64,000 nucleotides of DNA from Deinococcus sp. YIM 134068 (GTDB taxonomy: Bacteria > Deinococcota > Deinococci > Deinococcales > Deinococcaceae): positions 186,001 through 250,000 of the forward strand of contig NZ_JAZHPF010000003.1 of assembly GCF_036543075.1 (NCBI RefSeq). Reading direction: 5' to 3'. Every line of letters begins with the position of its first letter. The first letter of the stretch is position 1. Positions 48,744 through 58,190 of this stretch are shown piece by piece. A program made the translations under genes and the position numbers. The notes under the pieces were generated by a model, which was not told the origin of the DNA, did no database searches, and saw nothing but the letters and a program-made list of their open reading frames with translations.

Positions 48744-49424
48744 TCAGCGCACGGCGGTGATCCGCACCTGTCGGGCACCGAAGCGGATAGCCTGCGTCCG
48801 ACTCGCCATCCAGATGTCCACGCTGCCCACCTTGCGCGCGGCCATCGTGTCCTCCACGGAGAAGACCTGACCCCGCAGGAGGTTGCCCGTGCGCCCGCTC
48901 AGGTCCTCGATGGTGATCTTGCTGCCGTAGGGAAATGTCCGCAGCAGGTCGCGGCTGAGGGCCACCACGCCGTTACGGACGCGGGTGCCCGTCGCCGTGA
49001 TGAAGGGCGTGCTGTCGGTCTGGCCGGGGGTGCTGTTGTACGCCGTGGCCCGCGCCACGACGCTGCGGCCCGTACGGCGACCCACCGCCACCGTCTGCGC
49101 CTGCTGGGCCTGGGCCTGCTCCACCGCGCGGGTGCGGGCCTGCTGCGCCGCCTGGGCCTGCGCGCGGGCGATCTGGGCACTCCGCACCTGCGCGGCAGTG
49201 GGCTGCGTCGTCGCCGTCTCCGTCGTCGCCGCCTGGGCGGGCCTGACGGGAGGCTGGACAGCCTGAACCGGGGCCGGGCGCGCGGGGGCGGGCACCACGG
49301 CGGTCAGGGCGTCCCGCACCGCCTCCTCGGCGAGCGTGGCGGCGGGAAGGGCGGGCAGGGCACCGGCCAGGCCGGAGAGGCCGAGCACGAGAAGGGGTGC
49401 CCAGCACTTGTTTTTTTGCGACAT
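48744..49424 (-). CDS. 3D domain (lytic transglycosylase-like) secreted protein
   Basis: A 226-residue protein with signal peptide (MSQKNKCWAPLLVLGLSGLAGALPALPA) and a GGAGGAG Shine-Dalgarno 4 nt upstream. An Ala/Gln-rich linker (about 30-115) leads to a C-terminal 3D domain: VVARATAYNSTPGQTDSTPFITATGTRVRNGVVALSRDLL..GSKITIEDL..VEDTMAARKVGSVDIWMAS. The three aspartates that name the domain (in TDSTP, VEDTM, VDIW) are present. Family members cut peptidoglycan. It acts in the periplasm. Confidence 0.9.
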   Translation of the reverse strand: MSQKNKCWAPLLVLGLSGLAGALPALPAATLAEEAVRDALTAVVPAPARPAPVQAVQPPVRPAQAATTETATTQPTAAQVRSAQIARAQAQAAQQARTRAVEQAQAQQAQTVAVGRRTGRSVVARATAYNSTPGQTDSTPFITATGTRVRNGVVALSRDLLRTFPYGSKITIEDLSGRTGNLLRGQVFSVEDTMAARKVGSVDIWMASRTQAIRFGARQVRITAVR

Positions 49425-49845
49425 GCGTCTCCTCCGAACGCTCCAGAGGAAACGTCCGATCTATTCGGGTGTGAATTGAAGTTCCAGCTTTAGCAGCCGT
49501 CCTTCACTGAGAGCCAGACTAAGAGACGGATGTGAGGGGCGATTTGAATCTCGCCTCCCTCAGCTCATCTGAGAGACTCGTCATTCCCTTCCCCCCACCA
49601 ACAGGCCAGGGGTTCGAGTCGCTCTGGGCGTCTGCTCGCCAGATGAGGACACTTCTAATACTTTAATTTATATTCTCATCCTCTAGGTTGCCTTTGGGGC
49701 CGTGGGGAGAGCAGAACGGGGTCGAGACTCATCAGAAGAGGCTCAAAGAGTGATGTGAGTTAGATTTCCTCATTCCTTCTGAGACAATGGGGGAACTGGC
49801 CCCCTCCATCATGGGAACCAGTCTGAGCGGCTTCTCATCTCTCTC
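49425..49845. other. Low-G+C intergenic island between ftsI and the 3D-domain gene
   Basis: 421 bp, clearly poorer in G+C than the rest, with CTTTAATTTATATTC near 49660. The hexamer CTCATC recurs at 49564, 49675, 49728 and 49834, and GATGAG at 49642; GAGACTCGTC (49573) and GAGACTCATC (49724) are near-repeats. No gene is supported. A small stem, GGGGGAACTGGCCCCC (49789-49804), may end the ftsI transcript. Confidence 0.5.
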
Positions 49846-51201
49846 TTACTTCTCGTTCTCCGTCTTCTTCTTGTCGGGTTTGGGGGCGGAGGCCCAACGG
49901 GAGAGGATTTCGGAGGCCACGTCACGGTAGATGGGGGCGGCGAGCTGGGAGCCGTGGTGGTTGAGCTTGGCCCCGTGGACCATGACGGCGACGGTGACGC
50001 GGGGGGCGTCGGCGGGGAAGAAGCCCGCGAACACGCTGTCGTAGAGGTCGCTGCGGTAACCCTGGGCACCCGCCGAGACCTGTGAGGTGCCCGTCTTCCC
50101 CGCGAGCGCGTAGCCCTTGAGGCCCGCCTGGTGGGGAATGCCCTCCTCGATGACGGCCTGCAGCATCGTGCGGGTGGTGCGGGCGGTCTCGGGGCGCAGG
50201 ACCTCGCGGCGCTCGCCCGCCGGTTCGCCGTCCACGAGGCGGGGCGAGACGTACAGGCCGTCGTTGGCGACGCTGTTGTAGGCGGCGGCGAGCTGGAGGG
50301 TGGTGCTGCTCATGCCCTGGCCGAAGGCGTTCGTGACGCGCACGAGATCGTCCCACTTCCGCAGGGGCTGGAGGCGGCCCGTGCTCGTCATGACGGTGGG
50401 AAGGTCCACGTAGTCGCCGAAGCCGTAGCGGCTGAGGTAGCCGCGCATGTCCTCCGGCCCGAAGCGTTCGACGATATGGCTCATGCCCACGTTGCTGCTG
50501 TAGCGCAGCACCTGCCGGGTGGTGAGACTCTTGGGGTGGTCCACCGCGTCGTGGATGGTGCTGCCCCAGCGGCCCCCCACGAAGCGGCGCATGGGCGTCT
50601 GGTAGAGCGTGCCCGGCGAGGTCAGCCCCTCGTTCAGGGCCGCCGCCACGACCAGCCCCTTGACGGTCGATCCCGGCTCGAACACGTCGAGGAAGGGACG
50701 GTTGCGCCGGGCGGCCTGGCTGTACTTGCGCCAGTGGTTCGGGTTGAAGGGCGGGTAGCTCGCGGCGGCGAGGACGCGGCCCGTGCGGGTCTCCAGCACG
50801 ACGACCGAGCCGTACTCGCCCTTGTGCTTGGGAATGGCGGTCGCCAGGGCGGTCTCGGCGGCGGCCTGCACGCCGGGGTCGAGGGTGAGGCGCAGGTCCT
50901 GGCCCGCCGCGAGGGAGCGGTCGTAGGCGTACTCCAGCCCCTCCAGCCCCTCGGTGGCCCCCAGCATCCCGACGACCTGCCCGGCGAGCTGACCCTGGGG
51001 GTAGACCCGCCTGCCGTTCACGCTGCGGGCGAGCACACTGCCGTCGGCGGCGGTGATCGTGCCGCGTGACTGCACGGCACCGCGCCTCACGCCCTGCGGC
51101 ACGCCCCATTCGAGCTGCGCGTAGGCCCACACCAGCGTCAGGAACAGCACGAGCGCGATGAGCTGCATGAAGCGGGAACGGGAACGAATCTTCACCTCCA
51201 T
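49846..51201 (-). CDS. ftsI: Peptidoglycan transpeptidase FtsI (penicillin-binding protein)
   Basis: A 451-residue septal transpeptidase that cross-links peptidoglycan. The start at 51201 (MEVKIRSRSRFMQLIALVLF) has GGAGGTGAGG upstream. One transmembrane helix at 12-30. Active-site motifs: S178-T-V-K181, S235-S-N237, and K369-T-G371. It is shorter than most FtsI proteins (550-600), because the N-terminal pedestal and the C-terminal PASTA part are reduced or missing. It overlaps ftsL by 10 bp in the mraZ-rsmH-ftsL-ftsI operon. Confidence 0.95.
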   Translation of the reverse strand: MEVKIRSRSRFMQLIALVLFLTLVWAYAQLEWGVPQGVRRGAVQSRGTITAADGSVLARSVNGRRVYPQGQLAGQVVGMLGATEGLEGLEYAYDRSLAAGQDLRLTLDPGVQAAAETALATAIPKHKGEYGSVVVLETRTGRVLAAASYPPFNPNHWRKYSQAARRNRPFLDVFEPGSTVKGLVVAAALNEGLTSPGTLYQTPMRRFVGGRWGSTIHDAVDHPKSLTTRQVLRYSSNVGMSHIVERFGPEDMRGYLSRYGFGDYVDLPTVMTSTGRLQPLRKWDDLVRVTNAFGQGMSSTTLQLAAAYNSVANDGLYVSPRLVDGEPAGERREVLRPETARTTRTMLQAVIEEGIPHQAGLKGYALAGKTGTSQVSAGAQGYRSDLYDSVFAGFFPADAPRVTVAVMVHGAKLNHHGSQLAAPIYRDVASEILSRWASAPKPDKKKTENEK

Positions 51202-51551
51202 GCGGTCCTCACCTCCAGGGTGGTCTGTGCGGGCAGGGGGGCGGGGGCGGGCACCCCGGTCAGGGCGGCGGTCGTCTTGGGAGCCTCGGCGAAGCGGCGC
51301 ATCCCGTTCTTCGCCGCCCACGCGCGCACCCGCTGCGGGTTGCCGAGGGCCTGCACCCGCAGTTCGAGGTCGTCGCGCTCGGTGGTCAGCATGGCCTCGC
51401 GCTTCTGGGCGTCGCGCAGGTCAGGCCGCACGTCCTGGGTCAGGAAGCGCGCGGCGACGAGCGTCAGGGCGAGCACGAGGTACAGGCCCACGTAGCGCAC
51501 CGCCCGCGCCCGCCACGTTCCGGCGCTGAGGTCAATCCGGGCGGCGGTCAT
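51192..51551 (-). CDS. ftsL: FtsL-like cell division protein
   Basis: A 119-residue bitopic protein with a transmembrane helix at about 19-37 (YVGLYLVLALTLVAARFL) and a coiled-coil at about 42-72 (RPDLRDAQKREAMLTTERDDLELRVQAL). It has no strong sequence family match, but its size, topology and position between rsmH and ftsI mark it as FtsL, which bridges the divisome. It overlaps rsmH by 4 bp (ATGA) and ftsI by 10 bp. Confidence 0.8.
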   Translation of the reverse strand: MTAARIDLSAGTWRARAVRYVGLYLVLALTLVAARFLTQDVRPDLRDAQKREAMLTTERDDLELRVQALGNPQRVRAWAAKNGMRRFAEAPKTTAALTGVPAPAPLPAQTTLEVRTAWR

Positions 51552-52483
51552 GACGTCCCCTCCGGCCCGGTGGATCGAGGGGGCATCTTCTCAGCGGCGC
51601 GCAGCTTCGCGCTCCGGGCGCGCGGGTTGCGGGCCTGCTCCTCCTCGCCCGCCTCCACGGGCCGCTTCGTCAGCGGCGTGAGGGTGGACGAGCCGCGCAG
51701 GAACCGCTTCACGATGCGGTCCTCGAGCGAGTGAAAGGAGATGACGGCGAGGCGGCCCCCCGGCGCGAGCAGGTCCTCGGCGGCCCCCAGCCCGTCGCGC
51801 AGGGCACCGAGTTCGTCGTTGACGTGGATGCGGAGTGCCTGGAAGGTCCGCCGGGCCGGGTGGATGCCCTTCGAGAAACCGGGGTACGCCCGCTTGACGA
51901 TCTCGGCGAGGCGGACGGTGGAGGTGATGGGCGAATCGGCGCGGGCCTGCCCGATGGCGCGGGCGATGCGGCGCGAGTGGCGGTCCTCGCCGTACTCGTA
52001 GATGATCGCGGCGAGGTCCTCTTCGGGGTACGTGTTCACCACGTCGGCGGCGCTCTCCCCGCTCTGGCTCATCCGCATGTCGAGCGGCGCGTCGGTGTGG
52101 TAGGAAAAGCCGCGCCCCGCATCGTCGAGCTGGAAGCTGCTCACCCCGATGTCGAGGAGCACGCCGTCCACCCGCGTCACGCCGAGGGGGGCGAGCAGGG
52201 CGCGCAGGTCGCGGTAGTTGCCCTCCAGGGCGGTCAGGCCGGGGAGGTTGGCGGCGCGGACGCGGTTCAGGGCGTAGGGGTCCTGATCGATGCCGATGAC
52301 GGTGGCCCCGGCCTCCAGCAGCAGCCGGGTGTGGCCGCCGCCGCCGAGGGTGCCGTCCACGAGGACGCGGCCAGGGGCGGGAGCCAGGGCCTCCATGACC
52401 TCGGTGGCGAGGACGGGGACGTGGGAGAGGGAGTCGGGTGGGGGAACGTCGGGATTGGGAAGGCCGTTGGGGGCGATATTCAT
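51548..52483 (-). CDS. rsmH: 16S rRNA (cytosine1402-N4)-methyltransferase RsmH
   Basis: A 311-residue SAM methyltransferase acting on C1402 of 16S rRNA. The start at 52483 (MNIAPNGLPNPDVPPPDS) is chosen; an in-frame GTG lies 3 codons upstream. Motifs: HVPVLATEVMEALAPAPGRVLVDGTLGGGGHTRLLL (SAM), GIDQDPYAL, DIGVSSFQLDDAGRGFSY, HPARRTFQALRIHVNDELGAL and LAVISFHSLEDRIVKRFLR. It is the second gene of the division cluster, 23 bp after mraZ. Confidence 0.97.
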   Translation of the reverse strand: MNIAPNGLPNPDVPPPDSLSHVPVLATEVMEALAPAPGRVLVDGTLGGGGHTRLLLEAGATVIGIDQDPYALNRVRAANLPGLTALEGNYRDLRALLAPLGVTRVDGVLLDIGVSSFQLDDAGRGFSYHTDAPLDMRMSQSGESAADVVNTYPEEDLAAIIYEYGEDRHSRRIARAIGQARADSPITSTVRLAEIVKRAYPGFSKGIHPARRTFQALRIHVNDELGALRDGLGAAEDLLAPGGRLAVISFHSLEDRIVKRFLRGSSTLTPLTKRPVEAGEEEQARNPRARSAKLRAAEKMPPRSTGPEGTS

Positions 52484-52506
52484 GGTGGTCACGCCGTTCT
52501 TGTCGC

Positions 52507-52935
52507 TTACGCCACGAAGTTGGCGAGAAGGTCGGGTTGGGGGGGGTCCTGCTGCACGGCGGCGATGGCCGCCTCCCAGCGGGCCGGACTCCACAGCTCC
52601 AGGCGTCCGGGGGCACCCGCCACGATCACGTCGCTCTCCAGCGCGGCAAAGGTCCGCAGCGTCTGCGGCACCGACACGCGGCTCTGGTTGTCGAGCCGAG
52701 CCTTGCTCGCGCCCGAGTAGAAAAAGCGCACGAACGCCCGCGACGAAGCGTCCGTGAGCGGAAGGCTCTCCAGTTGCGTCTCCACCCGCCGCCAACTGGC
52801 AAGCGGGAAAACGTACAGGCAACCCTCCATGCCGCGCGTGAGAATCATCCCGTCCTCGACGAACTCCCGGAACGGCGGCGGCATCACCACGCGCCCCTTG
52901 TCGTCTAAGGTGTAGGGATACTCTCCGAATGGCAC
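52507..52935 (-). CDS. mraZ: Division/cell wall cluster transcriptional regulator MraZ
   Basis: A 142-residue DNA-binding protein with two AbrB-like SpoVT folds. The start is GTG 52935 (VPFGEYPYTLDDKGRVVMPPPFREF), the family's usual start; GTG 52953 would add six residues. The second half repeats the pattern (ARLDNQSRVSVPQTLRTFA). The family binds repeats upstream of its own operon and represses it. It heads the mraZ-rsmH-ftsL-ftsI operon. An inverted repeat lies about 90 bp upstream. Confidence 0.95.
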   Translation of the reverse strand: MPFGEYPYTLDDKGRVVMPPPFREFVEDGMILTRGMEGCLYVFPLASWRRVETQLESLPLTDASSRAFVRFFYSGASKARLDNQSRVSVPQTLRTFAALESDVIVAGAPGRLELWSPARWEAAIAAVQQDPPQPDLLANFVA

Positions 52936-52953
52936 CTTCTCCTCAGTTCCCAC

Positions 52954-53270
52954 ACGCCACCCACCGGTGGGGCCGGGGACGGCGCGGGCAGGACAGCCCG
53001 ATCAAGCGTCGTGGACGCATCTCCTGGACTGTGAACGAAGCTTAACAGTCCCCCCCACGAATTACCACCGATTCCCACTTTCGTCTCCTTCAGCCCCCCA
53101 CTTCCGGCGAGCTTCCCCACCGCGCGGCTGAGCTACCGTCACTCATTTTTGTCGGAAATTACACTCCGGGCGCACGTCATCCCTGCCACTGAAGAGGCAT
53201 CGACCCTCTGGACGGTGATTCGCCCGCCTTTTCGGTCGCGCCCGCCCCCTGCTCCCCCGTGAGGTCCCCC
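52954..53270. other. Divergent region between mraZ and the SGNH lipoprotein gene
   Basis: 317 bp with no gene. It holds the inverted repeat GGACTGT/ACAGTCC (53026-53051) on the mraZ side. TACACT (53160-53165) after GGAAAT is a candidate -10 box for the plus-strand gene, about 105 nt before its start. Confidence 0.5.
53026..53051. promoter_or_regulatory. Inverted repeat upstream of mraZ
   Basis: GGACTGT (53026-53032) and ACAGTCC (53045-53051) are perfect 7-bp arms around 12 nt (GAACGAAGCTTA). Its position suggests an operator; it differs from the repeated GTGG[A/T]G boxes that MraZ binds in other bacteria. Confidence 0.35.
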
Positions 53271-54932
53271 TTGAACAAGCTCCGCACGCTCGCCCTGCTG
53301 ACCACCGCCTCCTTGTTGATCACTGCCTGCACCGGCGGACAGACCCCCGGCGACACCTCCGGCGTGGCGACCGTCGAGGTCACGGTGCCCGCCAGCACCA
53401 ATTTGCGGCTCAACAGCACGGCGACCTTCAGCGCCGTTACGAAGGCCGCCGACGGCACCGTCGTCACCGGCAAGACCCTCACCTGGAAATCCTCCAATCC
53501 CGATGTCGCCTCCGTCGATGCCAATGGCGTCGTCACCGCCAGACGCTTCGGCTCGGCCACCATCAGCGCCAGCGTGGGCAGCGTGACGGGCAACAAGACG
53601 GCGACGCTCCGCACCTACGGGGTGGAAGCCTTCCTGGGCATCCGCGATGGGGGCGAGGACACTGCCGTGCTGCTGCGCTACCGCACGGCCACGGGAGCCA
53701 AGCCCACCGCCGACAAGCTCACCTTCACCGTCACCGGCCCCCCCGGCTGGAACGGCGGCCAGCCCGTGCCGCTGGAGGTCTCCAAGTCCACCTACTTCTC
53801 CCGGAACGACGGCGCGGACGCCCACTGGTTCCAGTTCGGGTGGACCAAGGCCGGCAACATCGCGGCGGTGGTCGGGGACTACAAGGTGGAGTACCAGGTG
53901 GACGGCGAGACGTGGAGTTCGACGGCCAAGATCAGTAGCCTGACCAACTCCTCGAAGACGCCGACGGGGATCGCCGTCACCGGCTACGGGGCTTCGACCG
54001 TGACGGCGACATGGGACGACGTGCTGCCCGGCGGGAGCTATCAGGCGGAGGTGCTGGGGTTCTACCCGGTGGTGTACACGAGTGAGAGTAAGGGGACGCT
54101 GAACGCGGTGGGCCTCTCGGCGGGGCAGGCGTTCAACGTGGGCATTCACGCGCTGAGCCTGGACGTGGACCCCTCGGCCCTGGAGACCAAGCCCCTCTCC
54201 GGCCAGTTCGATGTCCGCTTCAACACGGCGGCCTTCACGAAGCCGGGCACCTCGGCAAATGCCGCCCGAGTCATGCCGCTGGGCGACTCGATCACCGACG
54301 GGTTCAATATCCCCGGCGGCTACCGCATCCCGCTGTACTCCAAACTCTCTACTCGCGTGCCCAGGCCCGATCTCGTCGGCTCGCAGCAGAACGGCCCGAC
54401 CACCCTGGGCGACCGCGACCACGAGGGCTACAGCGGCAAGCGCATCGACGAGATCGCGGCGGGGGTAAACGGCTGGCTCGATGCCCAGCAGCCCGACACC
54501 GTGATGCTGATGATCGGCACCAACGACATGATTCAGGGCTACGACGTGGCGAACGCGCCCGCCCGACTGGGGGCGCTGCTCGACCAGATGAGCGCTCGCC
54601 GCCCGAACACGCGCATCCTCGTCGCCTCGCTGCCGCCGCTCGCCGACGCGACGCACAACGCGCGGGTGCAGGCGTACAACGCCGCCCTGCCCGCCGTGGT
54701 CCAGGCGCGGGCCAACGCGGGCAAGAAGGTGACGCTGGTGAACGCCGCCTCCGCGCTGACCACCGCCGACCTCGCCGACGGCGTGCATCCCAACGAGGGT
54801 GGGTACGGCAAGCTGGCGAACGTGTGGTACGACGCGCTGGTAGGGACGCCGGACGCACTCACACCACAGGGCGCAGCCAGCCGACCGCTTCCGGCGACCA
54901 ACCAGCCCCTCCACATCCCGACGGTGCGTTGA
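53271..54932 (+). CDS. Lipoprotein with Ig-like domain and SGNH/GDSL hydrolase domain
   Basis: A 553-residue envelope enzyme. TTG 53271 is used because GAGGT lies 5 nt upstream and it gives a lipoprotein signal, MNKLRTLALLTTASLLITAC. An Ig-like (BIG2) domain follows (about 35-115: SNPDVASVDANGVVTARRFGSATISASVGSVTG), then a second sandwich-like part (about 120-320) and an SGNH esterase. Its catalytic blocks are GDSITDG with S340, GTNDM and DGVHPNEGG (Asp and His). It probably removes acyl groups from polysaccharides or lipids outside the cell. Confidence 0.85.
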   Translation: MNKLRTLALLTTASLLITACTGGQTPGDTSGVATVEVTVPASTNLRLNSTATFSAVTKAADGTVVTGKTLTWKSSNPDVASVDANGVVTARRFGSATISASVGSVTGNKTATLRTYGVEAFLGIRDGGEDTAVLLRYRTATGAKPTADKLTFTVTGPPGWNGGQPVPLEVSKSTYFSRNDGADAHWFQFGWTKAGNIAAVVGDYKVEYQVDGETWSSTAKISSLTNSSKTPTGIAVTGYGASTVTATWDDVLPGGSYQAEVLGFYPVVYTSESKGTLNAVGLSAGQAFNVGIHALSLDVDPSALETKPLSGQFDVRFNTAAFTKPGTSANAARVMPLGDSITDGFNIPGGYRIPLYSKLSTRVPRPDLVGSQQNGPTTLGDRDHEGYSGKRIDEIAAGVNGWLDAQQPDTVMLMIGTNDMIQGYDVANAPARLGALLDQMSARRPNTRILVASLPPLADATHNARVQAYNAALPAVVQARANAGKKVTLVNAASALTTADLADGVHPNEGGYGKLANVWYDALVGTPDALTPQGAASRPLPATNQPLHIPTVR

Positions 54933-55020
54933 CCGACGCTTGAGGGAGCAGACCAGGACTTCGCCCCATGACGGGCGGAGTCTTTCTCTTTTGGGGACAA
55001 ATCCCCACCCGCCCTCCCCG

Positions 55021-55026
55021 TAGCTT
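55021..55026 (+). promoter_or_regulatory. Leaderless -10 box TAGCTT for DUF423 gene
   Basis: TAGCTT, then 6 nt (GGACCG), then the ATG at 55033. Confidence 0.55.
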
Positions 55027-55032
55027 GGACCG

Positions 55033-55398
55033 ATGCGGAACTTCAACCCTACCCTTGCCGGGGCCGTCCTCGCGGCGGTCGGTGTGGCGCTCGGCGCGTT
55101 CGGTGCCCACGCCCTGCGGACGCGGCTCGATCCGGCCACGCTCGCCAACTTCGAGACGGGCGTGCGCTATCAGATGTACGCGGCCCTCGCCCTCCTCGCC
55201 CTGGGCACGCAGCCGGGCCAGCGCCGGGCACCCGTCCTGCTCCTCGCCGGGGCCGTGGTCTTCAGCGGCACCCTCTACGTCCTCGCCCTGACAGGTCAGC
55301 GTTGGCTGGGAGCCGTCACACCCATCGGCGGAGTGCTGCTGATCGCCGGGTTCGTGGTGGCGGCGCTGGATGCGAGGAGAGCAGACGGCATGCGCTGA
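55033..55398 (+). CDS. DUF423 small membrane protein
   Basis: A 121-residue protein with four hydrophobic helices. The N-terminus MRNFNPTLAGAVLAAVGVALGAFGAHALRTRLDPATLANFETGVRYQMYAALALLALG is the DUF423 signature (GAFGAHAL, W/Y-x-T-x-x-x-Y-Q-x-x-H-like). Function unknown in the family. It stands alone, facing rnpB. Confidence 0.9.
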   Translation: MRNFNPTLAGAVLAAVGVALGAFGAHALRTRLDPATLANFETGVRYQMYAALALLALGTQPGQRRAPVLLLAGAVVFSGTLYVLALTGQRWLGAVTPIGGVLLIAGFVVAALDARRADGMR

Positions 55399-55439
55399 AA
55401 GCCTTTTCCCACAACCTACACCTCACCTCCCACAACCAA

Positions 55440-55470
55440 GCCGCCACCCACGATTTCTGCGGGTGGCGGC
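55440..55470 (-). terminator. Terminator of rnpB
   Basis: GCCGCCACCC (55440-55449) pairs with GGGTGGCGGC (55461-55470), 11-nt loop; on the minus strand TTGGTTGTGG follows. It lies 13 nt after the 3' end of the RNA. Confidence 0.8.
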
Positions 55471-55483
55471 TCGTTTCTGGCAC

Positions 55484-55911
<428 letters not shown>

Positions 55912-55917
55912 TGGGGC

Positions 55918-55923
55918 AGGTTA
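55918..55923 (-). promoter_or_regulatory. Candidate -10 box TAACCT for rnpB
   Basis: TAACCT on the minus strand ends 7 nt before the probable first base of the RNA. No clear -35 box. Confidence 0.45.
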
Positions 55924-55997
55924 TCAGGTTGTGGGGTGTGGGCTGGAGGGTGTGGGGAAACCTAAAGTTGCCCTCCTGCCTCACAGCCCACACCCTC

Positions 55998-56765
55998 CTA
56001 CTCCCACCGTCCCAGCGTCTCCCGCTCGGCCCGCTCCCGCAGGCGGCGGGGCACGTCGGCGGGGTTCAGGAGGTCGTGGAGGTCACGCTCCTTGAGTTCG
56101 CGGTACTCGCCGGGGTCGAGGTCGCCGAGCCACAGGCCGCCCACCCGGTAGCGCAGCAGGCGCGTGACGGGGTGGCCGAGCGCCTCCAGCATCCGGCGCA
56201 CCTGACGGTTGCGGCCCTCCCCGAGCGTGACGAGGGCACCGCCGGGGGCGGGACGGGCATCCAGCGCGCGGGCGGGACCGTCATCCAGCTCTATACCGTC
56301 GAGGAGAGCCTGCATCTCGTCGGCGGTCGGGTCGCCCGGTCCCGCCGTCCACGCGCGGTACGCCTTCTCGTGGCCGTAGCGCGGGTGGGTGAGGGTGAGG
56401 GTGAGGTCGCCGTCGGTGGTGAGGAGGAGCAGCCCCTCGGAGTCGCGGTCCAGCCGACCGACCGGGTGCAGGCCGGGCACGGGAGGCATGGCGGAGAGGA
56501 CGTTGCGCCGCCCATACTCGTCGCGGGCGGTGGTGACGTACCCGGCGGGCTTGTGCAGCAGGAAGGTAATGCGCTCCAGGGCGGCGGTCTCCACGAGCGA
56601 GCCGTCCACCCGCACCTCGTCGGCGGGCGTGACGGTGCGGCCCAGCGTGGCGACCTCGCCGTTCACGGTCACGCGGCCCGCCGTGATCAGCTCCTCGGCG
56701 GCGCGGCGGGAGGCGACCCCGGCCCGCGCGAGACGCTTTTGCAGACGCTCGCCCCCACCGCTCAT
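55998..56765 (-). CDS. rRNA pseudouridine synthase (RluB/RsuA family)
   Basis: A 255-residue enzyme. The S4 RNA-binding domain lies at 5-50 (ERLQKRLARAGVASRRAAEELITAGRVTVNG). The catalytic aspartate is D106 in PVGRLDRDSEGLLLLT. GEGRNRQVRRMLEALGHPV is the closing motif. It makes pseudouridine in rRNA, probably 23S as in RluB. The ATG overlaps the stop of the upstream membrane gene (ATGA). Confidence 0.93.
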   Translation of the reverse strand: MSGGGERLQKRLARAGVASRRAAEELITAGRVTVNGEVATLGRTVTPADEVRVDGSLVETAALERITFLLHKPAGYVTTARDEYGRRNVLSAMPPVPGLHPVGRLDRDSEGLLLLTTDGDLTLTLTHPRYGHEKAYRAWTAGPGDPTADEMQALLDGIELDDGPARALDARPAPGGALVTLGEGRNRQVRRMLEALGHPVTRLLRYRVGGLWLGDLDPGEYRELKERDLHDLLNPADVPRRLRERAERETLGRWE

Positions 56766-57133
56766 ATCCGGCTCCGCCCGGACGGCAGGGCGAGCAGCCC
56801 CGCCACCGCGAGCAATGTCAGCAGTCCCGCGAGCGCCAGCATCCCGAGGCGCACGGGGGCGGGCAGCGTGTCCGCGAGCCGCAGGGCGGGCGGCACGAGC
56901 GCGGCGACGGTGAGCAGGTTTCCGGCGGCGAGGGCGAAGACCGCCGTCCCATCCGACCGCGCCCCCCCCACGAGCAGGAACGCGCCCCACGCGGCGATCA
57001 GCCCGCCCGCCACCCGCGCGAGCCACAGCGGCGAGACCCCCAGCACGGTCGCCGCCGTCGGGGGGAGGAAATACAGGAACAGCCCGACTGGCAAGAACAC
57101 CAGCGCCGTCAACCAGAACGCGGCCCGCAACAC
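56762..57133 (-). CDS. Small four-helix membrane protein
   Basis: A 123-residue protein; nearly the whole sequence is hydrophobic, with four helices (LRAAFWLTALVFLPVGLFLYFLPP.., LARVAGGLIAAWGAFLLVGG.., AVFALAAGNLLTVAALVPPAL.., LGMLALAGLLTLLAVAGLLAL). The start is GTG 57133, with TACACT 7 nt upstream (leaderless). No family recognised. It is co-translated with the downstream pseudouridine synthase. Confidence 0.75.
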   Translation of the reverse strand: MLRAAFWLTALVFLPVGLFLYFLPPTAATVLGVSPLWLARVAGGLIAAWGAFLLVGGARSDGTAVFALAAGNLLTVAALVPPALRLADTLPAPVRLGMLALAGLLTLLAVAGLLALPSGRSRI

Positions 57134-57140
57134 GCCCGCT

Positions 57141-57146
57141 AGTGTA
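57141..57146 (-). promoter_or_regulatory. Leaderless -10 box TACACT for membrane protein-rluB operon
   Basis: TACACT on the minus strand, 7 nt (AGCGGGC), then the GTG at 57133. Confidence 0.6.
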
Positions 57147-57211
57147 CGCGAGGGCAGCCAGGAATTAGCTTTCAGTGGGAGGGGGCGCGGCCCGTGGTCG
57201 TTCGCCCCTGC

Positions 57212-57217
57212 TACCCT
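57212..57217 (+). promoter_or_regulatory. Leaderless -10 box TACCCT for truB
   Basis: TACCCT, 7 nt (GCCTCCC), then the ATG at 57225. Confidence 0.6.
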
Positions 57218-57224
57218 GCCTCCC

Positions 57225-58157
<933 letters not shown>

Positions 58158-58190
58158 GGTGGCCTGAAGTTCCACCTTCGCTCTCCGGCT

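Noticed and set aside
49600..49640. A GGGTTCGAGTC string resembling the T-loop of a tRNA
   Set aside because: The flanking 5-bp T-stem does not pair, and no acceptor or anticodon stem could be built around it.
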